Shown one piece after another: positions 17,089 through 23,971 of a DNA stretch of 43,566 bases. Position 1 is the first letter of the stretch, and each line of letters begins with the position of its first letter. The stretch comes from Anaerolineae bacterium (GTDB lineage Bacteria; Chloroflexota; Anaerolineae; UBA4142; SHND01), in the NCBI GenBank assembly GCA_020851635.1, contig JADZCJ010000071.1:1-43566 (forward strand). The letters are read 5' to 3'. The translations under genes were made by a program, and so were the position numbers. The notes beneath the pieces are model-generated. The model was not told the DNA's origin, did no database searches, and saw only the letters and a list, made by a program, of their open reading frames with translations.

Positions 17089-18333
17089 ATGCTCCGAATG
17101 ATCAAAATCGCCTTTTTGAGCATTCCAATGCTGTTGCTCGTTGTTGGATTCGCCGCCATTTTTTCGAGTGACTACGTGAGTGGGGTAGAGGGACAGGCAA
17201 GTGAGACTGGGACTCGAACTCTGCCGACACAAATCCCCACAGTTGTTGAAACGGAACCCAGCTCTGAGCTTCTCTCCGCAGGAGGTACCGGCAATGTTGA
17301 CTTTGGATTTGCCGAGCAAGCGGACACGGAGCGCGTCCCAATCTCAACAATTGTGCCGCTTACCACCTCTCACCCGACAACAGCTCTTTCAATCGTCGTG
17401 CAATCGGAAACCAGAAAATATGTCACGTTCGGAGACCATCGTGTGCGCTCCGATGTGGTGGACATTCGCCTGTCACAATTTCCCAAACCGGATGAGGACA
17501 ACGGGCGCGGGCTGCACTGGTTTCCCACGACTTTGCAAAGACGCGAGGTTGTGGATCGGTATGTGCCCGAACTCGTCGCGATGAACATCCGATGGTTATT
17601 GATTCTTCAAGGAATCGAGGATTGGCACCTGACCGCGAATGACTATTTGATAGACGAATTGAATGAGGAAGGAATTGTCCCAATAATGCGGCTCAACCTG
17701 AAAGTTGGATACGTCAATCCGGAGCGAGTGGGACGCGTCGTCTCGCACTATCGCGCAAAAGGCGTCCGTTATTTCCAAATCTTTAACGAGCCGAATGTGG
17801 ATCTTGAATGGGCGGATGGGCAGGTTGGGTCTCCCGAGGAGTTTTTACAGTATTGGATTCCCCTTGCCGAAATTGTGGCGCGTCATGGCGGCTTGCCCGG
17901 GATGGCGCCGCTCTCCCCTGCGGGAAATCACGCCGACGAGATTTTTCTGGAAAAGGAATTCCAAGTCTTGCTGCGCGAGAATCGGCATGACCTCATCAAC
18001 ATCATGTGGCTCTCTATTCACAATTATGGCGGGCTGGATGAAAAAGGTTTTTTACGCTACCAAACGTATGCGCGCATTTCAAGGTTCCATTTTCGGCAGG
18101 TGATTCCAATGATCGGCACAGAGGGCGGGATGGGCGACGCGCACGCTTCCGCCGATACCATCATCAGCGCTTTCGACGCAATGAAAATGCGCGAACCGTG
18201 GTTTCTGGCCTTTTGCCCCTGGTTGATGGGAAACGCGGTCGGGGGTGGGCATGATGACACCTGGGAATCGCAAGCGTGGTTTCAGCGCGGCGGTCCGCTG
18301 CCCATCGTTGCGCGCGTCAAAAAATTGGAGTGA
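17089..18333 (+). CDS. Membrane-anchored glycosidase-fold (clan GH-A-like) protein
   Basis: The 414-residue protein has an N-terminal membrane anchor (about residues 8-26), a Thr/Ser-rich linker to about residue 110 and a TIM-barrel-like domain. RYFQIFNEPNV (near 230) matches the acid/base motif of clan GH-A, and QVIPMIGTEGGMGD (near 342) supplies a candidate nucleophile Glu at the expected later strand. It may trim cell-surface or wall polysaccharide where the pilus or channel crosses, together with the M23 peptidase further on. The exact GH family and substrate cannot be told. It abuts the recombinase-like gene with no spacing. Confidence 0.65.
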   Translation: MLRMIKIAFLSIPMLLLVVGFAAIFSSDYVSGVEGQASETGTRTLPTQIPTVVETEPSSELLSAGGTGNVDFGFAEQADTERVPISTIVPLTTSHPTTALSIVVQSETRKYVTFGDHRVRSDVVDIRLSQFPKPDEDNGRGLHWFPTTLQRREVVDRYVPELVAMNIRWLLILQGIEDWHLTANDYLIDELNEEGIVPIMRLNLKVGYVNPERVGRVVSHYRAKGVRYFQIFNEPNVDLEWADGQVGSPEEFLQYWIPLAEIVARHGGLPGMAPLSPAGNHADEIFLEKEFQVLLRENRHDLINIMWLSIHNYGGLDEKGFLRYQTYARISRFHFRQVIPMIGTEGGMGDAHASADTIISAFDAMKMREPWFLAFCPWLMGNAVGGGHDDTWESQAWFQRGGPLPIVARVKKLE

Positions 18334-18339
18334 AACACC

Positions 18340-18999
18340 ATGTTTAGCACAACCAAAGCGCAATCCGGGTTGCCACCGCCAACACAAGACCATGTCCTGG
18401 TCCGTGGAATTCAGGACGCATGTATCCTTCTCAAATCAGGAGATATGGCGGCTGTGCTCGAGGTCGAGGGGATTGATATTACGCGGCTCGCGGAAGATGG
18501 GCGTATCAGCTTGCTGAGCCAATATCAGAACTTGCTCACGAGTTTGCGCTTTCCCTACCAATTTATCATCGCGCGCAAGGTACAACGCTTGGAGGAATAT
18601 CTCGATTATGTGGAGGCTGAGGCAAAAATACGCAGGCGTGAATCCCAAGAAGCATATGGCAATCACTTGTTGAGCTTTATCGAGTTTATGCAAGACGTGA
18701 TGAGACGCGTCAATCCGCAGGTGCCACTGTACCTGCTCGTGCTGCCTTATGATCCGATGACTCCGGACGAACGCATAAAAAGTGGCGGCACGTTACAGGT
18801 GGATCAATATATGCGTGGCACTCAGGAGCTGGCGCGGCGGACTGAGCATCTTGTGCGTGGGCTAACGCGACTCGGTCTGGGCACACGGCGGCTCGACGAC
18901 CACGAATTGATTGCGATTTTGCACCGTGTCTATCACCCGTCTATGCCCGATTTTTCGTTGTCGCCCGGCATGCAACTTAAAACATTCGTCGCGCGTTGA
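18340..18999 (+). CDS. VirB4 N-terminal (TraC-like) domain as a separate protein
   Basis: The 219-residue protein has the pattern of the N-terminal domain of VirB4/TraC ATPases (DHVLVRGIQDACILLKSGD, AAVLEVEGIDITRL, then a long helical region) but no P-loop. A full VirB4 with its own N-terminal domain follows 88 nt later, so this is not simply the broken-off front of that gene. It probably assembles with VirB4 and the PrgI-like protein at the inner membrane. It ends cleanly at TGA just before a repeat-rich spacer. Confidence 0.62.
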   Translation: MFSTTKAQSGLPPPTQDHVLVRGIQDACILLKSGDMAAVLEVEGIDITRLAEDGRISLLSQYQNLLTSLRFPYQFIIARKVQRLEEYLDYVEAEAKIRRRESQEAYGNHLLSFIEFMQDVMRRVNPQVPLYLLVLPYDPMTPDERIKSGGTLQVDQYMRGTQELARRTEHLVRGLTRLGLGTRRLDDHELIAILHRVYHPSMPDFSLSPGMQLKTFVAR

Positions 19000-19007
19000 A
19001 AGCGGTT

Positions 19008-19080
19008 CGCGTATCGAGTATCGCGTATCGTGACAGCCATTCTCTCTCCGCTATCGGCTATTTGCCATCCGCTATCTGCC
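19008..19080. repeat. Repeat-rich spacer before virB4
   Basis: The spacer contains short direct repeats (GCGTATCG, AGTATC, GCGTATCG at 19008-19030; CCGCTAT units at 19048-19076). The 16-mer at 19064-19079 (GCCATCCGCTATCTGC) recurs inverted with one mismatch at 20871-20886, after virB4. Such stretches are common as scattered intergenic repeats. No ribosome site for virB4 is visible in it. Confidence 0.6.
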
Positions 19081-19087
19081 ACTAATC

Positions 19088-20878
19088 ATGAATCTGTTAA
19101 AACATTTCAAAACAAAAAGTGCTCCACCACCCATTACGGATGATGTGCTGCACGCCGGTGCACGCGATTTGGTGGACCAACTCGCGCCGGGCGCGCTGGT
19201 GATTGGGCAAGATCGGATTCATTTGCCGGGAGAAGCGTTCGTGCGCGTGTGGTTTGTTCAAGACCTCCCGCCCCAGATGGAGCGCGGCGCGCTTGATGCG
19301 ATTTACGATTTTCCGGGCGAAATCCGCATCAGCATGTTGGTGCATCCACTCGATAAATCTGCGGTGCGCGAACAATTGCGACAGCAGCGCACGTCGCTGC
19401 ATGCTGAAGTGATTACACGCACACGGCAGGGACGCTTGCCCGACTATCTTGCCGAAGAGGAACTCGCCGAAACCGAACGTACCCTCCAGGATTTGGAAGC
19501 GAGTCATTTGCCGCCGCAAGAATTGTTGTGGGTGATTGCGCTCTATGCGCGTGATGAACATGAATTAGGAGAACAATCGCGGCGTTTGGAGGATTCGTTA
19601 CTGGATGCCGATTTGCGATTTTTTCGCGCAGCATTGCGCCAGGAGGACGCGCTCTACAGCGTGCAGCCGTTCGGGCGAAACTTTCTGGGGCATGGGCGCA
19701 ATATCACGCCCGCCGCGCTCGCCGGGATGTTTCCGTTTGCGCGACGCTTGCAAGCGGACGCGCGGGGGATTCCCTATGGGCTGGATCGCACAACGGGCAC
19801 ATGGGTTATCGTGGACGACTTTGCGTTGACCAACTCGAATCTGTTGATTCTGGGTGAACAGGGCTCGGGCAAGAGTATGTTCCTGAAATACAAGGCAACG
19901 TGGGCGGTGCTTCTTGGGATGCGTTGCTACATCCTCGATTTGGAAGGCGAATTTGAAGCGATGTGCCGAGCGCTCGGCGGTACGTATCTCGATCTGTCGC
20001 TTGCATCTCCACATCACATGAACATTTTTGATCTGAACGCCGACGAAGCCGATGCCTATCACAATGGATTACAGGATGTGTTGGGCTGGATTGGACTGGC
20101 GCTCGATCGCAAGTTGACTGGCGCGGAACGCAACTTGATTCTTATTCCTGCATACGAGCGTGTCATGAAGGAAGCAGGCATTCTGTCCGAGGAACGCGCG
20201 ACATGGAAACGCCACGCGCCCTTGCTGTCCGATTTGTACGAAGCATTGGTGAGTGATGAACGTCCGCTGGCGCAATCGCTCGCAGGCGAACTGGCTCAAT
20301 ACGCAATGGGAACCTATCGCAAAGCATTTAGCGAACGGACAAATGTCAATCCCAAATCTCCCCTCGTGGTATTTGGATTAAAAGATGTCCATCGTGATTT
20401 TCAACCGCTGCGAATGCGTCAGATACAAACCTTTATTTGGGCGAACGTGCTGGCAAAAATTCATCCGACCTTGGTGATCGTAGATGAGGCATGGCGCTGG
20501 CTGCAGCACGAAACGGCGGCAGATGATTTGGCTGAAATGGCGCGCCGCTTTCGCAAACGCTTTGCGGGCTTGCATCTCGCGACCCAGCACGGCACTGATT
20601 TCAGTTCCTCGTCGGGTGCGGTGGTGATTCGTGATACCGCGGCGATGGTCATGCTTTTCCGACAAGGGGCAGCCGGTCATCGCAAACTCGCGGATTTATT
20701 TGGGCTGAATGAGGTGGAGGCGGCAGAACTCTTGACGCTGGATCGCGGCGAGAGTGTGCTTATCAAGGGTTCGTCGCGAACGAGTTCGCAGCACATCCCA
20801 CTCTACACTGTCATTCCCCCGCTGTGGTACGCTACATGGACGACGAATCCGAGGGAGCAAATCGCGCATAGCAAATAG
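19088..20878 (+). CDS. virB4: VirB4-like conjugation ATPase
   Basis: VirB4 is the AAA+/RecA-like ATPase found in all conjugation machines; it energises assembly and transfer at the inner membrane. The 596-residue protein has an N-terminal domain with FVRVWFVQDLPPQMERGAL, a P-loop GEQGSGKSMFLKYKA (near residue 256), FILD-type CYILDLEGEFE, Walker B TLVIVDEAWRWL (near 463) and the motif TQHGTDF. The C-terminus (IAHSK) is encoded by the repeat that follows. No ribosome site is seen before the ATG, so the gene may have been shortened or re-started when the spacer repeat arrived. Function call is firm. Confidence 0.88.
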   Translation: MNLLKHFKTKSAPPPITDDVLHAGARDLVDQLAPGALVIGQDRIHLPGEAFVRVWFVQDLPPQMERGALDAIYDFPGEIRISMLVHPLDKSAVREQLRQQRTSLHAEVITRTRQGRLPDYLAEEELAETERTLQDLEASHLPPQELLWVIALYARDEHELGEQSRRLEDSLLDADLRFFRAALRQEDALYSVQPFGRNFLGHGRNITPAALAGMFPFARRLQADARGIPYGLDRTTGTWVIVDDFALTNSNLLILGEQGSGKSMFLKYKATWAVLLGMRCYILDLEGEFEAMCRALGGTYLDLSLASPHHMNIFDLNADEADAYHNGLQDVLGWIGLALDRKLTGAERNLILIPAYERVMKEAGILSEERATWKRHAPLLSDLYEALVSDERPLAQSLAGELAQYAMGTYRKAFSERTNVNPKSPLVVFGLKDVHRDFQPLRMRQIQTFIWANVLAKIHPTLVIVDEAWRWLQHETAADDLAEMARRFRKRFAGLHLATQHGTDFSSSSGAVVIRDTAAMVMLFRQGAAGHRKLADLFGLNEVEAAELLTLDRGESVLIKGSSRTSSQHIPLYTVIPPLWYATWTTNPREQIAHSK

Positions 20879-20920
20879 CGGATGGCTGATCGTTTTCGTG
20901 ATCGGTTGCTGGCTATTTGC
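20871..20920. repeat. Inverted repeat at the end of virB4
   Basis: GCAAATAGC at 20871-20879 pairs with GCTATTTGC at 20912-20920 (9 bp perfect). The left arm with its flank (20871-20886) is the inverted copy (15/16) of 19064-19079. The virB4 stop lies within the left arm, and an alternative TTG start of the M23 gene within the right arm. Confidence 0.6.
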
Positions 20921-20928
20921 GCTCGGCT

Positions 20929-21900
20929 ATGAATATTCTTGACCCCAAATCCGCGTTCGGCTGCGTTGGTGGTGCAGTGTTCTCATTCATTGGTGGATTC
21001 GCACTGCTGTTTGTTGTTCTGATTGGGCTTGTCATTGAACAGATGCCATTTGGACAGGATGCGGCGTGGGCGTGGATGACCGGCTCACTCGTCGAAAATG
21101 CTTCGTGGGTTCCCCCAGTCGGCGAGCAGCCCGTTGTGCTTGGCAGCGGGGATTGGTGTGTGACGCTCGCGCGCCAACTCTCGCCCGACGAAAGTCACCT
21201 CAACCATGGGCGCGTCTATGGCGTTGTGCGCGAGGCGAATGGAGCGTTCCTTGTGGGAACTCCGATGCGCGTCGAATGGGACGGCGGATTCATTGAACAG
21301 CCGACGGATGCGAACGGACGCTATGAATTTATCTTGAGCCCCGGGCAATATGCTGTCCGCGTGAATATAGGGGCGAGCCAACACGCCCACTTTCGCACGA
21401 ACTTAAAACAATATTTTGGACATTACACTTACCAAGTAGATTTTGTGAGAGGAAATTGTGCGGGCGCCACGGAGGTGGTCGAGCAACGCATCGCGATTCA
21501 GACGACGGGCTTTGCTTCAAACCCAAACAAACCCTCGGGCTTGCCTGTGCAAGGCATAATCACGGCGGGCTTTCACGACCCCGCGTATCTCAAACAATTT
21601 GGGCGCGAGCATGAGGGTATTGATATTGCAGTCTCGGTTGGAACGCCGGTGCAAACGACACTGGGTGGGCGTGTGATTTGGGCTGGCGAACACGGAGCAT
21701 GGGGCAAAGTGGTCGCGGTCGAGAACAGCGAGTGGATGGTCATCGTTGCCCATCTCTCGCAAGTGTTGGTGATGGAAAATGAAATTGTGCGCGTGGGAGA
21801 AGTTGTTGGGTTATCAGGAAGCAGTGGGAATTCGACAGGTCCGCATGTGCATTATGAGGTTCGGCTAAACACAGTCGCTCGCTCTCCCCAACGGTTTTAG
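20929..21900 (+). CDS. Membrane-anchored M23 peptidase with carboxypeptidase-regulatory-like domain
   Basis: The 323-residue protein has an N-terminal membrane segment (about residues 11-36), a central beta-sandwich with a carboxypeptidase-regulatory-like pattern (YGVVREANGAFLVG, then TDANGRYEFILSPGQYAVRV, about 96-140) and a C-terminal LytM/M23 domain. The zinc ligands are visible: HEGID (near 227) and HVHYE (near 305). M23 enzymes cut peptidoglycan cross-bridges; in a conjugation string the usual job is to open the wall for the channel. ATG 20929 is chosen over TTG 20917, which lies in the repeat. It ends the first rightward block, facing the leftward cassette. Confidence 0.82.
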   Translation: MNILDPKSAFGCVGGAVFSFIGGFALLFVVLIGLVIEQMPFGQDAAWAWMTGSLVENASWVPPVGEQPVVLGSGDWCVTLARQLSPDESHLNHGRVYGVVREANGAFLVGTPMRVEWDGGFIEQPTDANGRYEFILSPGQYAVRVNIGASQHAHFRTNLKQYFGHYTYQVDFVRGNCAGATEVVEQRIAIQTTGFASNPNKPSGLPVQGIITAGFHDPAYLKQFGREHEGIDIAVSVGTPVQTTLGGRVIWAGEHGAWGKVVAVENSEWMVIVAHLSQVLVMENEIVRVGEVVGLSGSSGNSTGPHVHYEVRLNTVARSPQRF

Positions 21901-21933
21901 TATGACTCAATCATTCTTGTGAAAATGCGTAAG

Positions 21934-22554
21934 TTACCGTCGCAAGTTATGTTTGATAACTACTCGAAGTTCTTGAAGAGACTGGGCCACATACTCCAAG
22001 TAGATATCATCGTTATCATCATCGTCGTCATCATCCTTAAGAGGGTCAGTTCGAGCTTCCGCCCAATCAGGCGGTCGCCGCGTGTTTTGTGCAGAAAACC
22101 CGAGCTCAATTCGCGCTTCCTGATAGCGTTTTTCATCGTCTGAGATTTCACGCCTCCAGCTATACCAAACTTCTGTTCGCTTAACACCTAATACCCTTTT
22201 CATTTTATTGACATGTCTTACTAAAACGGGAAAAATTTCCGAGATTTGCTCATGTATTGATTTATTGGGACTTGGGTCGACGTAGTATGTAGTTTCACCA
22301 CTTTTGATCTTCACCTTATGTAGATTCCAGTCAATTTGAAGGGTTGCTTCACCGACGCGCTTTCCCGTACCATTCAAGAAATAGATATGGATAGCGCTAA
22401 AATACGGTTTTTCTAGGACACCCTTCCGAATGAGACTCGCAGTTTGTTCAGGAGAATCTACAGAGAACGCTTCTACAAGTTCCCTTACCACATCGTATAA
22501 TACTTGCAAACGAACTCTAGCAACAAGCTCCGGACGAAGAATTATTTGTGACAC
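21934..22554 (-). CDS. Unknown protein with acidic Asp tract (possible HORMA-like fold)
   Basis: This 206-residue protein is not recognised. It starts at GTG with GAGGT upstream, 9 nt after the AAA+ gene. Features: a helical N-terminus, strands YFSAIHIYFLNGTG and ATLQIDWNLHKVKI, ETTYYVDPSPNKSIHEQISE, a basic stretch, then a run of seven Asp plus more (DPLKDDDDDDDNDD), encoded by a GAT-type triplet tract, and a helical end. The strand order faintly recalls bacterial HORMA proteins, which pair with AAA+ ATPases, but I cannot support this further. It is last in a leftward, AT-richer three-gene cassette. Confidence 0.55.
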   Translation of the reverse strand: MSQIILRPELVARVRLQVLYDVVRELVEAFSVDSPEQTASLIRKGVLEKPYFSAIHIYFLNGTGKRVGEATLQIDWNLHKVKIKSGETTYYVDPSPNKSIHEQISEIFPVLVRHVNKMKRVLGVKRTEVWYSWRREISDDEKRYQEARIELGFSAQNTRRPPDWAEARTDPLKDDDDDDDNDDIYLEYVAQSLQELRVVIKHNLRR

Positions 22555-22563
22555 ATTTGCACC

Positions 22564-23472
22564 TCAAGATAGTGACTTGGCAATATAGCTGCGGGGTTTA
22601 TTCTGTCTTTTGAGCGTCCCAAGCCGTATAAGCTCTCGAATCGTCGTTCCTTTTGAGTTTGATTGTATGAGATTAGTGATGTGTGGAAAATCAATGCGCC
22701 CTTCACGCTCAATAGTTTCTAATATTAATTCGTCATATAGATCATTCCGCAATTGATGAAAAAAAGCTACAGGCTCATCTTGGAACTCTGATACCAGATT
22801 GTCAATCTCCTCCAGCTCTGCAGTCGAGACATGTCCAACAAACAGATGCTTTACAATCTCAATCTTTGACTCAACATCAGGCTTCCAATCGAAGAACCAG
22901 ACCCGTCCATGCCGCGTCAGGGGCTCATAAAGATGAGTGAAGTCATTACCCGTTACTATGATGGGGGTTCTAATCGTATTGACGTCGCCAACATGCAAAG
23001 GATCATCGGCCAAGTTCATTAGCGTCCCACTAACCAGTTGCGAATTGACGGTGTAGCGTCGATCCTCATGGGTTGAAACGACACTTGTATCCAAATCATC
23101 AATCAACAAAATTGCGCGCCCGTTCTTATTCCGGAAGGCAGCCTCTTTATATGCTTCTCTGACAATAATTACTGGCTCCTTCTCATGAACACCACTGATT
23201 GTTGAACCCGAAAGGGATACGACATTAATACCAAGCTGCGAACATACCTCGCGAGTTTGTTCACTTTTGCCTTCACCCATTGGTCCTTGAATTGCAAGAA
23301 TGAGGGGGGGACGTAGGTTGCTCACCGAATTTTTTACGATGTGTAAGATTACAACATTTCGGAACTGCGGTGGCAAATAAAAATTAGGAGTAGCCTTTAA
23401 CGTCGGCGCTAATATACTCCAATTACCTTCCAAAAAAGGAAGTTGAGTACTACCAATACCCGGTTGATCCAT
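22564..23472 (-). CDS. Rubisco-activase-like AAA+ ATPase
   Basis: The 302-residue protein is an AAA+ ATPase with Walker A GPMGEGKS (63-70), Walker B AILLIDDLD (120-128), sensor-1 region IIVTGNDF (171-178) and an Arg-finger-like LTRHGR (185-190). The stretch YTVNSQLVSGTLMNLADDP (140-158) and the sensor region closely follow Rubisco activase, whose versions read like TQYTVNNQMVNATLMNIAD and VPIIVTGNDF. No Rubisco gene is near, so it probably remodels another partner, perhaps one of its two cassette neighbours. Fold is sure; role unknown. Confidence 0.75.
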   Translation of the reverse strand: MDQPGIGSTQLPFLEGNWSILAPTLKATPNFYLPPQFRNVVILHIVKNSVSNLRPPLILAIQGPMGEGKSEQTREVCSQLGINVVSLSGSTISGVHEKEPVIIVREAYKEAAFRNKNGRAILLIDDLDTSVVSTHEDRRYTVNSQLVSGTLMNLADDPLHVGDVNTIRTPIIVTGNDFTHLYEPLTRHGRVWFFDWKPDVESKIEIVKHLFVGHVSTAELEEIDNLVSEFQDEPVAFFHQLRNDLYDELILETIEREGRIDFPHITNLIQSNSKGTTIRELIRLGTLKRQNKPRSYIAKSLS

Positions 23473-23488
23473 ATCGTATCGTAAAGCC

Positions 23489-23896
23489 TCAGCTTTTCTT
23501 CGATTTAGTATATCGCTTATCTTCGAGAATCAAGCGGTCTTCAGGACGGACTTTCTTTGTCAAATCAATCGCTAAAGTCTCCCAATATTCATCAGAAAAG
23601 GTCTCTGGATTCTGGTCAGCCTCTTCTCCACCCTGACTCTGCAGGACCATTGGTATCGTACCCTGTATCGTAATGGGAGGTGTCTGATTTCTGCTGATAT
23701 TATCGGGAATCCTGCTAGATTCAGGTTTCTCAGTCTTCAATTGGTTTAGCGATTCGCGCTCATTCACTACATTGATAATTACAACGGGCTGTGGCGGTTG
23801 AGCAACTTGTTGTGATTGGGGTTTCCCAAGCTTGTCAATTGCGACGCCGAATATTTTGGCGATTACACTTGGAATTATTTCAGTGAATATTCCCAT
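23489..23896 (-). CDS. Unknown small protein with hydrophobic N-terminal helix
   Basis: The 135-residue product starts MGIFTEIIPSVIAKIFG, an amphipathic or membrane-seeking helix, then a Gln/Pro-rich linker, a beta-prone segment (PVVIINVVNERE at about residues 37-48), a disordered Pro/Ser/Asn-rich middle and a charged helical C-terminus. ATG at 23896 follows AAGGAGA at 6 nt and is preferred over an ATG 42 nt upstream that has no site. It is first in the leftward cassette with the AAA+ ATPase. No family is recognised. A membrane-directed helix beside an AAA+ regulator would suit an effector or receptor, but that is conjecture. Confidence 0.6.
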   Translation of the reverse strand: MGIFTEIIPSVIAKIFGVAIDKLGKPQSQQVAQPPQPVVIINVVNERESLNQLKTEKPESSRIPDNISRNQTPPITIQGTIPMVLQSQGGEEADQNPETFSDEYWETLAIDLTKKVRPEDRLILEDKRYTKSKKS

Positions 23897-23971
23897 TTGG
23901 TTCTCCTTCGCAAATATATTCCCCTGCGAATGATACATTATGAATTCTATCAGTTCGCAGTTGTTGCGTCA

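Noticed and set aside
18340-20878. The two VirB4-related genes as one gene broken by a frameshift
   Set aside because: The second protein has its own N-terminal domain and a complete motor, and an 88-nt repeat-rich spacer with a clean stop lies between them.
21934-22554. Firm call of a HORMA protein and a CBASS-like system
   Set aside because: Only a faint strand-order resemblance; no cyclase gene is near, and the AAA+ partner resembles Rubisco activase rather than TRIP13.
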